DNA from: an uncultured Roseateles sp.
GTDB lineage: Bacteria > Pseudomonadota > Gammaproteobacteria > Burkholderiales > Burkholderiaceae
Direction: 5' to 3'
Assembly (NCBI GenBank): GCA_946480605.1
Contig: CAMLKW010000019.1
Span: 1-35,567 of the forward strand
DNA: 35,567 nt
Positions within the stretch are counted from its first letter, which is position 1, and each line of letters starts with the position of its first letter. Below are positions 7,186 through 15,456 of this stretch, piece after piece. Made by a program: the position numbers and the translations under genes. The notes under the pieces are model-generated. The model worked only from the letters and a program-made list of their open reading frames with translations, was not told the DNA's origin and did no database searches.

Positions 7186-8325
7186 TCAGCCGCTGGCCTT
7201 GGTGAACATCCGCAGTGTCGCCTGGGCCTGTTCGCTCGCGTCCAGGCGGGCGATGCCGTAGGCGCGGGCGCGCTCGCGGTTGGCCAGGCGTTGGCTTGGC
7301 GGCAATTGCGCGAACCGAGTCACGGCGGCGGCAAAGGCGTCGTGCGTGAGCGGCAGGTCCTCCCCGACGCCGGCATCGGCGAGCTCGCGCCACGGTGTCT
7401 GGTCGCTGATCAGCAGGGCACAGCCGGCCAGCAGCGCCTCATGGATGACATAGCCATTGTTCTCGGCCTGCGTTGGAAAGAGGAACAATTCGTGGCCGGC
7501 CAGCGTCGGCAGCACCTGGGCGGGCTCCACGGGGCCGAGGTATCGGGCCTGGATGTGCCCGGGCAGGGCCTCCATGGCGGCCCTGCAGGCCGTCCAGTAG
7601 TGCTGATCGTTGACGGGGCCGACGATGTCGAACCTGATCGGCAGCTCGACGCGGGCCAGCGACTGCAGCGCGAACAGCAGGTTCTTCTTGGCCTCGATGC
7701 GTGACAGGAAGACGACGCGCAGCGGTGCCGGCACACAGGCTTGCAGCGGCGGCAGTGTGGGCACCTGCGGCGGCAGGTCGGCAGCGAGCGCCACCGGCGT
7801 CAGGCCCAGGGCGTCAAGTTCGCGGGCTTCCTGCTCGCTGGTGGCGTGGAACTGGGCCCCCCGCAGCAGCCCGGAGCTGCGCAGCACCTGGAGATAGGCG
7901 AGCTTGCTGGAGCGGCGTTGTTGCAGCGCCCCCGCCATCAGCTCGCCGCGTGGTGCCACCAGCACGGGCGTGCGGCTGAAGCCCACCCGGCGCAACAGCA
8001 GCGGCAGCGCACAGAAGGTGGGGGACAGGAAGCTGTTCAGGTAGATCAGGTCCCAGCGCTGGCGCAGCAGGCGCCACAGCGGCAGCGCGGCGCGCCAGCC
8101 ACGAGGCAGGTAGTGGATGTCCACGCCCGACTGCGAGCGGGCCTCTTGCTGCAGTGCGGGCGGGTAGGGGGTCGTGGCCAGCAGGTCGTGGTCACCCGTG
8201 GCGACCACGAGTTCGACATCGGCCTTCAGGTGCGCCACCAGGCTGGCCAATGCCGTCACGGAGCCACCCCCGTGGCGCCCGGGCAGGAAGTACGGGCTCA
8301 GGCAGAGGATGCGCAGCCTGCCCAT
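7186..8325 (-). CDS. Glycosyltransferase family 4 (GT-B fold)
   Basis: 379 residues. The N-terminus RILCLSPYFLPGRHGGGSV is the glycine-rich acceptor loop of GT4 enzymes. VVFLSRIEAKKNLLFALQSL opens the C-terminal donor-binding Rossmann half, and AENNGYVIHEALLAG (around residue 285) is the E-x7-E nucleotide-sugar motif. It is the last gene of the long minus-strand operon, starting 11 bases after the wbuB stop, so it probably adds a sugar to the same repeat unit. The donor sugar is not predictable; one of the amino sugars made in this operon is likely. No hydrophobic anchor is seen, so it should be cytoplasmic or peripheral. Confidence 0.85.
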   Translation of the reverse strand: MGRLRILCLSPYFLPGRHGGGSVTALASLVAHLKADVELVVATGDHDLLATTPYPPALQQEARSQSGVDIHYLPRGWRAALPLWRLLRQRWDLIYLNSFLSPTFCALPLLLRRVGFSRTPVLVAPRGELMAGALQQRRSSKLAYLQVLRSSGLLRGAQFHATSEQEARELDALGLTPVALAADLPPQVPTLPPLQACVPAPLRVVFLSRIEAKKNLLFALQSLARVELPIRFDIVGPVNDQHYWTACRAAMEALPGHIQARYLGPVEPAQVLPTLAGHELFLFPTQAENNGYVIHEALLAGCALLISDQTPWRELADAGVGEDLPLTHDAFAAAVTRFAQLPPSQRLANRERARAYGIARLDASEQAQATLRMFTKASG

Positions 8326-8336
8326 GATTCAGCCCG

Positions 8337-9548
8337 TCAGGGCTTCTGCAGCCACTGTTCCAACTGCGCGATGAGGCGCCCGCGGTGGAACTGTTCGCGG
8401 CAGCAGGCCTGGGCGCGGAGTCCCATCTGCGTGCGTTCCTGCGCGCTCAGGCTCGCCAGTTCCTCGACCCGCGCGGCGAGTGCCGCACTGTCGCCGGCGG
8501 GGCAGGTCAGGCCGGCCTGCGCCTCGTCGATGACGCGGGCACCTTCGCCATCGAGCATGGCGACCAGCGGCTTGCCCGCCGACAGGTAGGCGGATACCTT
8601 GCCGGGGATGGTCATCGCGAAGATCGGCTCCGCCTTCAGCGACACCAGCAGCGCATCGGCACCGCCGAAGAAGGCCGGCATGCGCTCGAGCGGGTGGCGG
8701 CCGAGCATGAACACCGTGCCTGCAAGGCCGCGCGCGGCGATCTGCTGCCGCACCTCGGCCGCGGCCCGACCGTCGCCGACGATCAGCCAGTGAATGTCCT
8801 CGCGGTGGCGCAACCGTTCGGCTGCGGACAGGATGGCCGGAAAGTCCTGGGCCTCGCCGATGTTGCCGGCGAACATGACCTTGAACGCATTCGCGTGTGG
8901 CGCCAGCTCCGGAGCAACTTCAGCGGCACCGCCGTCGAAGGCGGCCTCTGCCCATTGCGGAAAGTAGCGCGTCTTGTGCGGCGCCTCGGACCAGCGCTCG
9001 ATGGGTGCGAAGAACGAGCGCGACTGGGCCAGGATCAGGTCGCAGCGCTTGTAGATGAACCTGACCAGGCTGCCCACCAGGTTCAAGCCCCACTGCGAGC
9101 GCACCATGCCCACGGCGGAGAGCGTGTCGGGCCACAGGTCCAGCACCCAAAGCAGCAGCGGTGCCCGCTTGAGGCGGCGCAGCAGCACGGCCGGCAACGC
9201 GGATGTGATGGGTGAGGTCTCGAAGCAGAAGATCGCATCGAAGGAGCGGCCACGCAGCTTCCACGGCCCCAGCAGGCAGCCCCAGAACACGAAGCTCCAG
9301 TAGTTCAGCAGCAGTCGCACGGCGCCCTGGCCGCGCGGGCGCAGCGGCAGCCGGATGACCTCGGCGCCGTGGTACTCGGCGAACGCCTGGGGATCGGCAA
9401 CGTAATCGTCAAAGACCTGTCCGCCCGGGTAGTTGGGACGGCCGGTCAGCACCGTCACCTGGTGCCCGCGGGCGCTCAGCTCGGAGACGATCTCGTTGAC
9501 GCGAAAAACCTCGGGCCAGAAATACTGGCTGACGACCAGGACGCGCAT
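8337..9548 (-). CDS. wbuB: WbuB-like glycosyltransferase, probable L-FucNAc/L-FucNAm transferase
   Basis: 403 residues, GT4 family, GT-B fold. MRVLVVSQYFWPEVFRVNE and VTVLTGRPNYPGG near the N-terminus are typical of WbuB/WcaI-like transferases. The C-terminal half contains KVMFAGNIGEAQDF and SLKAEPIFAMTIPGKVSAYL. In Escherichia coli O-antigen loci and related clusters, wbuB follows fnlA-fnlB-fnlC and is proposed to transfer L-fucosamine. The same order holds here, with two bases between the fnlC stop and this start. I infer that it transfers the L-FucNAc or its acetamidino derivative made by the upstream genes onto lipid-linked sugar at the inner membrane. The family is firm; donor specificity is inferred from context. 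Confidence 0.75.
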   Translation of the reverse strand: MRVLVVSQYFWPEVFRVNEIVSELSARGHQVTVLTGRPNYPGGQVFDDYVADPQAFAEYHGAEVIRLPLRPRGQGAVRLLLNYWSFVFWGCLLGPWKLRGRSFDAIFCFETSPITSALPAVLLRRLKRAPLLLWVLDLWPDTLSAVGMVRSQWGLNLVGSLVRFIYKRCDLILAQSRSFFAPIERWSEAPHKTRYFPQWAEAAFDGGAAEVAPELAPHANAFKVMFAGNIGEAQDFPAILSAAERLRHREDIHWLIVGDGRAAAEVRQQIAARGLAGTVFMLGRHPLERMPAFFGGADALLVSLKAEPIFAMTIPGKVSAYLSAGKPLVAMLDGEGARVIDEAQAGLTCPAGDSAALAARVEELASLSAQERTQMGLRAQACCREQFHRGRLIAQLEQWLQKP

Positions 9549-9550
9549 CC

Positions 9551-10690
9551 TCAGTCGTACTCGCGCCAGACGACGCGCTTCACGTAGTCGGTGTAGCTGT
9601 GGATGATGCGCACGACCTTGTCGGACACGTTGGGCATGCTGTAGTCCGCCACCAGGCGCAGGCCGCGCGCGTCGCCGCGCGGCTGGCTCTGCAGGATCTG
9701 CAGGCCCTGGCGCACGCGGTCCAGCGACAGTCCGGTCATCATGACGGCGCCTTCCTCCATGCCTTCGGGGCGCTCATGCGCCTCGCGCAGGTTGAGCGCG
9801 GGGAAGTTCAGGATGGAGGATTCCTCGTTGATGGTGCCGCTGTCCGACAGCACGGCCTTGGACGAGGCCTGCAGGCGCACGTAGTCCAGGAAGCCCAGCG
9901 GCTTGAGCAGCCGGATGCCGGCATGGAAGCTGATGCCCTCGGCGTCGATGCGTTTCTGCGTGCGCGGGTGCGTGGACACGATGACCGGCAGGCCATGGTC
10001 CTCGGCGACGCCGTTCAGGATGGCCACCAGCTTGCCGAAGGTGCGCGGTGACTCGATGTTCTCCTCGCGGTGCGCGCTGACGACGAAGTAGCCCTGCTCG
10101 CCCAGGCCCAGCCGCGTGAGCACGTCGGACGCGGCGATGCCGTCGCGGTAGTGGTTCAGCACCTCGAACATCGGGCTGCCGGTCTTGATGACCTGGTCGG
10201 GCGGCAGGCCCTCGCGCAGCAGGTAGTCGCGGGCGATGGTGCTGTAGGTGAGGTTGATGTCGGCCGTGTGGTCGACGATGCGGCGGTTGGTCTCCTCGGG
10301 CACGCGCATGTCGAAGCAGCGGTTGCCGGCTTCCATGTGGAAGATGGGGATCTTGCGGCGCTTGGCGGCGATGACGGCCAGGCAGCTGTTGGTGTCGCCC
10401 AGCACCAGCATGGCTTGCGGCTGCTCAAGCTCCAGCACCTTGTCGATGCCGCCAATGATGTTGCCGATGGTCTGCGCGGCGCCGCCCTGGGCGGCGTTCA
10501 GAAAGTGAGCAGGCTTGCGAACGCCGAGGTCGTCGAAGAAGACCTGGTTGAGCTCGTAGTCGTAGTTCTGGCCGGTGTGCACCAGGATGTGGTCGCAGTG
10601 CTCGTCCAGCGCGGCCATCACGCGCGACAGGCGGATGATCTCGGGTCGCGTGCCGACGACGGTCAGCACCTTCAGTTTCTGATGGCTCAT
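9551..10690 (-). CDS. fnlC: FnlC/WbjD-type UDP-N-acetyl-sugar 2-epimerase (WecB fold)
   Basis: 379 residues. LKVLTVVGTRPEIIRLSRV and HTGQNYDYELNQVFFDDL are the start of WecB-type 2-epimerases. LVLGDTNSCL, HMEAGNRCFDMRVPEETNR, SAHREENI and LSDSGTINEE cover the UDP and active-site region. In the L-FucNAc pathway this enzyme inverts C2 of UDP-N-acetyl-L-pneumosamine to give UDP-L-FucNAc, the last of three steps after FnlA and FnlB. The ATG overlaps the fnlB stop (ATGA), so the two proteins are made in step. Length and motifs agree with WbjD/FnlC/Cap5G. The alternative is plain WecB (UDP-ManNAc), but the frame directly behind fnlA-fnlB favours FnlC. Confidence 0.88.
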   Translation of the reverse strand: MSHQKLKVLTVVGTRPEIIRLSRVMAALDEHCDHILVHTGQNYDYELNQVFFDDLGVRKPAHFLNAAQGGAAQTIGNIIGGIDKVLELEQPQAMLVLGDTNSCLAVIAAKRRKIPIFHMEAGNRCFDMRVPEETNRRIVDHTADINLTYSTIARDYLLREGLPPDQVIKTGSPMFEVLNHYRDGIAASDVLTRLGLGEQGYFVVSAHREENIESPRTFGKLVAILNGVAEDHGLPVIVSTHPRTQKRIDAEGISFHAGIRLLKPLGFLDYVRLQASSKAVLSDSGTINEESSILNFPALNLREAHERPEGMEEGAVMMTGLSLDRVRQGLQILQSQPRGDARGLRLVADYSMPNVSDKVVRIIHSYTDYVKRVVWREYD

Positions 10691-11802
10691 GGCTTGACCT
10701 TCATGGCGGTCGTGTCAGGCCGTGCGCGGTCATAGACCTCGTTGGCCCAGAGCATGACGATGAGTTCGTCGTCGCCGATGTTGGTGATGTTGTGGGTCCA
10801 GCCCGGGATGGTCTCGACGACGCGTGCCTCGCCGCCGCGCGTGACCAGCTCGTGCGTCTCGCCCGAGTCGATGTGGCGGAAGCCGAAACGGGCCGTGCCC
10901 TTGATGACGAGGAACTTCTCGGTCTTGGTGTGGTGGTAATGCTCGCCGCGCGTGACGCCGGGGCCGGCCGTGAAGTAGCTGAACTGGCCGCAGTCGGGCG
11001 TCTTCAGCATCTCGACGAAGGTGCCGCGCGGGTCTGCATGGCGGGGCACGGAATAGGCGAACGACTCCGGCGGCAGGTAGCTGACGTAGGTGGCGTAGAG
11101 CGCGCGCGTCAGGCCGGTGCCGACACGGTCGGTCATCAGGCCGTCGCGCGTGGCGCGGAAGCCCCGCAGCGCGTCGGCCAGTTCGCCCACGGTGGTGTCG
11201 TAGGCGGGCTCGATGTCGACGTAGCCCGGCTGCGGTGGCGTGGGGCCCAGCAGCGCCAGCATACGGTCCAGCACATCGTCGATGTAGACCAGGCGCAGCG
11301 GCGAGGACGGATCGTTGATCGTGACCGGCAGGTCGCGTGCGATGTTGTGGCAGAAGGTGGCGACGACCGAGTTGTAGTTGGGCCGGCACCATTTGCCGAA
11401 CACGTTGGTCAGCCGGAAGATGTAGACCGGCACGCGGCACTGGCGCTGGTAGTGCAGCAGCGCATCCTCGGCGGCACGCTTGCTGCGGCCGTAGACGTTG
11501 TCCAGCGTAGCCTGCGTGGACGAGGCGAACGCCACGGCAGGGCGGTGGCCCGGCAGGCTGCCCAGGATGGATACGAGGCGCAGGCTGAAGTCGGCGTTGC
11601 CGTCGTCGAACTCGATGGGGTCCTGCGGGCGGTTCACGCCGGCGAGGTGGAAGACGAAGTCCAGGCCGGTGAGCTGCTCGATGAGCTCGGCGTCCTCGGC
11701 GCGGTGCGATACCAGGCGCACGTCGGTGTGGCCGGCCTCGCGCAGCCGCCATTGCAGGTTGCGGCCGACGAAGCCGGACGCGCCCGTGATGCCAATGCGC
11801 AT
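10687..11802 (-). CDS. fnlB: FnlB/WbjC-type reductase-cupin, UDP-L-FucNAc pathway
   Basis: 371 residues from ATG 11802. An open frame continuing to 12300 is just an out-of-frame shadow of fnlA. Residues 1-250 are an extended SDR: GASGFVG (7-13) binds NAD(P), and Tyr104/Lys108 in VYGRSK are catalytic. About 275-365 is a cupin with GEHYHH (286-291) and further on ETIPGWTHNITN. This two-domain layout is that of WbjC/FnlB/Cap5F, in which the cupin epimerises C3 and the SDR reduces C4 of the FnlA product, giving UDP-N-acetyl-L-pneumosamine. It starts two bases after the fnlA stop and overlaps fnlC by four bases. Confidence 0.9.
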   Translation of the reverse strand: MRIGITGASGFVGRNLQWRLREAGHTDVRLVSHRAEDAELIEQLTGLDFVFHLAGVNRPQDPIEFDDGNADFSLRLVSILGSLPGHRPAVAFASSTQATLDNVYGRSKRAAEDALLHYQRQCRVPVYIFRLTNVFGKWCRPNYNSVVATFCHNIARDLPVTINDPSSPLRLVYIDDVLDRMLALLGPTPPQPGYVDIEPAYDTTVGELADALRGFRATRDGLMTDRVGTGLTRALYATYVSYLPPESFAYSVPRHADPRGTFVEMLKTPDCGQFSYFTAGPGVTRGEHYHHTKTEKFLVIKGTARFGFRHIDSGETHELVTRGGEARVVETIPGWTHNITNIGDDELIVMLWANEVYDRARPDTTAMKVKP

Positions 11803-11804
11803 GC

Positions 11805-12842
11805 TCAGTCTTCCGCCGTGACGTTCTGCTCGCCGGCGGCGATGCGGCGCATGAAGTCCAGCTTCATCAGCAGGGCCTGCATGCCGGCCACGTCCAGCCG
11901 TTCGGTGTTGTGCGAGGTGTAGTCCTCGGCGGCCTGGATGCGGGCCTCGCCCTGCTCGACGAACTTGGTGTAGTTCAGGTCGCGGCCATCGGGCGGGATG
12001 CGGTAATAGCCGCCCAGGTCCTCGGCGCCGGCGCGCTCCTCGCGGCTCAGCAGCGCCTCGTAGAGCTTCTCGCCATGGCGGGTGCCGATCTCGCGGATGG
12101 GATGGTCGGGCTTGCCCAGCACGGCGAGAACCGCCTCGGCCAGCACGCGGATGGTGGCGGCCGGCGCCTTCTGCACGAAGATGTCGCCGTTGCGGCCGTG
12201 CTCGAAGGCATACAGCACCAGCTCGACCGCATCGTCCAGCGTCATCATGAATCGCGTCATGGCCGGGTCGGTCAGCGTCAGCGCCTTGCCGGCGCGCCAC
12301 TGGTCGACGAACAGCGGGATCACCGAGCCGCGCGAGGCCATCACGTTGCCGTAGCGCGTGCCGCAGATGACGGTGCCCGTGCCTTCCAGGTTGCGCGACG
12401 CGGCGACCATGACCTTCTCCATCATGGCCTTGGAGATGCCCATCGCGTTGATGGGGTAGACGGCCTTGTCGGTGGACAGGCAGATGACGCGGCTGACGCC
12501 GGCGGTGATGGCGGCGTCCAGCACGTTCTCGGTGCCCAGCACGTTGGTGCGCACGGCCTCCATCGGATGGAACTCGCAGGACGGCACCTGCTTCAGCGCC
12601 GCTGCATGGAAGCAGTAGTCAACGCCGCGCATCGCGCCGGACACGGCGCGCGGGTCGCGCACGTCGCCGATGTAGAACTTGAGCTTGGGATGCGCGTACT
12701 TCTTGCGCATGTCGTCCTGCTTCTTCTCGTCGCGGCTGAGGATGCGGATCTCGCGCAGGCCGGAGTCGAGGAAGCGGCGCAGCACGGCGTTGCCGAAGCT
12801 GCCGGTGCCGCCGGTGATGAGCAGGGTTTTGTCGTCGAACAT
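11805..12842 (-). CDS. fnlA: FnlA/WbjB-type UDP-GlcNAc 4,6-dehydratase (inverting)
   Basis: 345 residues from ATG 12842; an upstream in-frame ATG at 12887 would overlap wbuZ and lacks family sequence. GGTGSFG (11-17) is the NAD(P) loop. STDKAVYPINAMGISK (123-138) holds Asp125-Lys126 and a Met134-x-x-x-Lys138 in place of the usual Tyr-x-x-x-Lys, the signature of the inverting dehydratases WbjB/CapE/FnlA. The enzyme removes water from UDP-GlcNAc and inverts C5, starting the route to UDP-L-FucNAc. FnlB and FnlC follow directly, completing the three-enzyme pathway. PseB, which starts pseudaminic acid synthesis, is related, but no pseC-like gene follows. The start lies 8 bases after the wbuZ stop. 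Confidence 0.9.
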   Translation of the reverse strand: MFDDKTLLITGGTGSFGNAVLRRFLDSGLREIRILSRDEKKQDDMRKKYAHPKLKFYIGDVRDPRAVSGAMRGVDYCFHAAALKQVPSCEFHPMEAVRTNVLGTENVLDAAITAGVSRVICLSTDKAVYPINAMGISKAMMEKVMVAASRNLEGTGTVICGTRYGNVMASRGSVIPLFVDQWRAGKALTLTDPAMTRFMMTLDDAVELVLYAFEHGRNGDIFVQKAPAATIRVLAEAVLAVLGKPDHPIREIGTRHGEKLYEALLSREERAGAEDLGGYYRIPPDGRDLNYTKFVEQGEARIQAAEDYTSHNTERLDVAGMQALLMKLDFMRRIAAGEQNVTAED

Positions 12843-12850
12843 GGAATTCT

Positions 12851-13648
12851 TCAGTGCTGGCGATGTGCGGACAGTGCGGCGCGGCACATGTCGTCCTTCT
12901 GCGCCTGCGTGGGGTAGTTGATCAGCACGGCGCGGTAGGAGCCTTTGAACACGAACAGGCTGCCGGCCGCGGCGCCGACGACGCCGCAGGCGGTGATCAG
13001 CGCCTTCATGTCGTCCAGCGAACCAGCGCCGCCCAGCATCGTCAGCGGCACCTTCAGCGCGGCGCGCATCTGCCGGGCCAGGTCAAGATCGTAGCCCTGC
13101 ATCATCCCGTCCCGGTCCACGGCGTTGATGACGATCTCGCCGGCGCCGGCCTGCTGCAGTTGCTGGGCGAAGGCGACGGGGTCGAGCTTGTGGGCCGTGC
13201 GCGCGTTGTGCGTGCAGAGTTCGTAGCCCTTGCTGAACAGGCCGGTCTTCTTGCGCAGGTCCAGCACGGCGACCACGCTCTGGCGGCCGATGGCCTCGGC
13301 CATGCGCGTCAGCAGCGCCGGGTCGGCGACGGCGGCCGAACTGACCGAGACCTTCTCCACGCCGAGGTCGATGATGCGCGAGGCCTGTTCTGCGGTGGTC
13401 ACGCCGCCGCCGTAGCACAGCGGCATTCGGCACTCGGCGGCCAGCTTGGCGATCAAGGCGTAGTTGGGCTCGGCCTTGTTCGTGGCGGCGTCGATGTCGA
13501 GCACCATCAACTCGTCCGATTCCTTCTCGTTGAAGATCTTGACGGCGTTGATGGGGTCGCCCACGTACTTGGGCGACTTGAAGCCCTGGGTCTTGACGAG
13601 GCCGCCCTTGTGGACGAGCAGGCAGGGAATGATGCGGGGGCGGAGCAT
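12851..13648 (-). CDS. wbuZ: HisF-like cyclase paralogue of acetamidino-sugar synthesis (WbuZ)
   Basis: 265 residues, a beta/alpha barrel close to HisF. MLRPRIIPCLLVHKGG aligns with the HisF start, but position 11, the catalytic Asp of imidazole glycerol phosphate synthase, is Leu here. The second catalytic residue, Asp130 (VAVLDLRKK), is kept. This one-sided loss is typical of HisF2/WbuZ paralogues that work with HisH-like and WbpG-like proteins in sugar amidination, where the barrel is thought to channel ammonia to the amidotransferase. It lies four bases after the wbuY stop. A housekeeping hisF role is unlikely because no other his genes are present. The exact chemistry of this subunit in the pathway is still inferred. 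Confidence 0.85.
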   Translation of the reverse strand: MLRPRIIPCLLVHKGGLVKTQGFKSPKYVGDPINAVKIFNEKESDELMVLDIDAATNKAEPNYALIAKLAAECRMPLCYGGGVTTAEQASRIIDLGVEKVSVSSAAVADPALLTRMAEAIGRQSVVAVLDLRKKTGLFSKGYELCTHNARTAHKLDPVAFAQQLQQAGAGEIVINAVDRDGMMQGYDLDLARQMRAALKVPLTMLGGAGSLDDMKALITACGVVGAAAGSLFVFKGSYRAVLINYPTQAQKDDMCRAALSAHRQH

Positions 13649-13652
13649 GGGG

Positions 13653-14267
13653 TCAGAGTTCCGCGAAGTTCTTCAGCAGCTGGGCGCCGAAGTGGTGGCT
13701 CTTCTCAGGGTGGCACTGCACGCCGTGGATGTGGCCCCTGGAGACGATGCAGTCGAAGTTCAGGCCGTATTCCGCCGTCGCGGCGACGTCCGCCTTGTCC
13801 TCGGCATCGAAGTAGAAGGAGTGCAGGAAGTAGAAGCGCGGTTCGGGCTCGAAGCCGGTGAAGAGCTTGTGGCCGGGCGTGACCTGCAGGTCGTTCCATC
13901 CCATGTGCGGCATGGGCAGCTCGCGGCACTGCGCTTGCGCGGAGAAGGCCTTGACGCGGCCGGGCACCCAGCCCAGCCCCGGCAGTTCGCCCTCGTCGCT
14001 GCCGCTGGCCAGCATCTGCATGCCCACGCAGATGCCCAGCACCGGCACCTGGCACTCCAGCACCATCTCGTCCAGGCGCTGGCGCATGCCCGAGCGTTCG
14101 AGCAGGGTCATGGCGGTGTCGAAGGCGCCGACGCCGGGCAGGATCAGCCGCGTGGCGCCAGCCAGCTCATCGGCCGTGCGCGCGCGCGCAGCTTCTATCC
14201 CCAGGCGCTTGAACATCGTCATGAACGCCTGAATGTTGCCCACGCCGTAGTCGACGACACGGATCAT
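13653..14267 (-). CDS. wbuY: HisH-like glutaminase subunit of acetamidino-sugar synthesis (WbuY)
   Basis: 204 residues, a class I glutamine amidotransferase of the HisH family. The triad is complete: Cys80 in VLGICVGMQML, and His186 and Glu188 in VQCHPEK. LILPGVGAFD (41-50) is the HisH oxyanion region. It should release ammonia from glutamine and pass it through the HisF-like barrel (WbuZ) to the sugar amidotransferase WbuX. Its ATG overlaps the wbuX stop (ATGA), a strong sign of joint synthesis. Homologues sit beside wbpG in Pseudomonas aeruginosa O5 and as wbuY in E. coli O145. It could in principle serve histidine synthesis, but the partner genes argue against it. Confidence 0.88.
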   Translation of the reverse strand: MIRVVDYGVGNIQAFMTMFKRLGIEAARARTADELAGATRLILPGVGAFDTAMTLLERSGMRQRLDEMVLECQVPVLGICVGMQMLASGSDEGELPGLGWVPGRVKAFSAQAQCRELPMPHMGWNDLQVTPGHKLFTGFEPEPRFYFLHSFYFDAEDKADVAATAEYGLNFDCIVSRGHIHGVQCHPEKSHHFGAQLLKNFAEL

Positions 14268-15409
14268 CGGAAGAACCTTTTCTCGAGGCCGAGCCGGCGC
14301 ATGGCGTTGGCGCCGAAACCGATCAGGTCGCGCTTGTTCTTGTAGTCGCGGAAGGTTTTGTTCGGCGCTTCGAAGATCTGCTGCAACTCGTCGACCGTGA
14401 GGTCCAGCTTGTGGGCGACGTACTCGAACTCCTGCTTGAGGAAGTGCTCGTCCATCTCCGGCCTGGCGATGCGCTCCAGCGCGGCCTCGCGCGGCATCTG
14501 GCCGGTCATGATCAGGCTGGAGAAGTGCGCGCGGCGCTTGTGGAAGCCGAACTTGCGCGGCAGCCAGTAGTCCTCGTAGAAGCGCGTGAAGCGCGACTCG
14601 TGGTGCTTGTGCTGGAAGCGTTGCCAGCCGTAGCGCTGCCCCAGCTCGTCCTCGGCATCCTTCTTCACGTAGGGCACGAGGTTGAGCGGATGGTGCACGG
14701 TCATGCCGAGCACCTTCTGGTACCAGATCTTGTAGACCAGGATGTCGACCAGCGGGAACTCGTCGTTGGGCCGGCCATCACCGCAGCGGGCCCAGATGTC
14801 GCCGAACAGGCGCTTGTCGATGCCGAGGTAGCCGCCCCATTCCTCGGGTTCGCGGCAGCACTCGGTCGAGAAGTTCGAGCCGGTGATGATGTGCTTGATC
14901 TTGTACTGGCGCGCGAACTTGTACAGGCCGGAGAAAAAGGCCGCGTCCTGCACCAGGTCCTGGTCCGGGATGCCGGCGCGCAGGAATGCCACCTGCATGC
15001 GCTTGACGGCCTCCCAGTTGACCACCTCGGTGTAGAGGTCCAGCCCGAGGCCATCGACGAGCTTTTCGATGTTGCCCACAGCCTGGTCGGTGTTCCAGCC
15101 GGCGTCCACGTGAAAAAGCAGCGGCCTCAGCCCCATCTTCTCCTTCGCGACATAGGCGGCGTAGGAGCTGTCCAGGCCGCCGGACAGGCCGATGATGCAG
15201 TCGAAGTCCTTGCCCTTGCCGGCGGCGCGGATGGTGTCGGCGAGGGCGGCTAGCTTGGCGTTGCCGCGTTCATCCGTGTGCCAGTTGGGGGCAATGGTGG
15301 CGTCGTAGTTGTTGCAGTAGTCGCAATGGCCACGGTCGTCGAACCGGATGTTCGGGTCGGACGTGTCCATGATGCAGCGGGCGCAGATTTGATAAGGGCG
15401 CTGATTCAT
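14264..15409 (-). CDS. wbuX: N-acetyl-sugar amidotransferase (WbuX/LfnA/WbpG family)
   Basis: 381 residues. SGGLDSS (76-82) is the PP-loop that binds ATP and adenylates the substrate. Two Cys pairs near the N-terminus (Cys9/Cys12 and Cys29/Cys32) look like a zinc site. The family (WbpG, LfnA, WbuX, PseA) turns an N-acetyl group of a sugar into an acetamidino group, using ammonia from a HisH-like partner. The gene order wbuX-wbuY-wbuZ-fnlA-fnlB-fnlC-wbuB here matches what I recall for E. coli O145, where WbuX is needed for 2-acetamidino-2,6-dideoxy-L-galactose. I therefore infer L-FucNAm as product. The alternative substrate is the 2,3-diamino uronate from the wbpBDE genes in the same operon, as for WbpG in P. 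aeruginosa O5. Confidence 0.88.
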   Translation of the reverse strand: MNQRPYQICARCIMDTSDPNIRFDDRGHCDYCNNYDATIAPNWHTDERGNAKLAALADTIRAAGKGKDFDCIIGLSGGLDSSYAAYVAKEKMGLRPLLFHVDAGWNTDQAVGNIEKLVDGLGLDLYTEVVNWEAVKRMQVAFLRAGIPDQDLVQDAAFFSGLYKFARQYKIKHIITGSNFSTECCREPEEWGGYLGIDKRLFGDIWARCGDGRPNDEFPLVDILVYKIWYQKVLGMTVHHPLNLVPYVKKDAEDELGQRYGWQRFQHKHHESRFTRFYEDYWLPRKFGFHKRRAHFSSLIMTGQMPREAALERIARPEMDEHFLKQEFEYVAHKLDLTVDELQQIFEAPNKTFRDYKNKRDLIGFGANAMRRLGLEKRFFR

Positions 15410-15456
15410 TGTTCACATTGTCGAGGCAACTGATGGAGCTGGCCGTCGGGCCCGCA

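Noticed and set aside
11803..12300. Extension of fnlB to a 537-codon frame
   Set aside because: The extra part is fnlA read in another frame; fnlB begins at ATG 11802 with a proper Rossmann motif.
12851..14267. Histidine biosynthesis genes hisF and hisH
   Set aside because: HisF Asp11 is Leu, no other his genes are present, and the amidotransferase wbuX is coupled to the HisH-like gene, so these are sugar-amidination paralogues.
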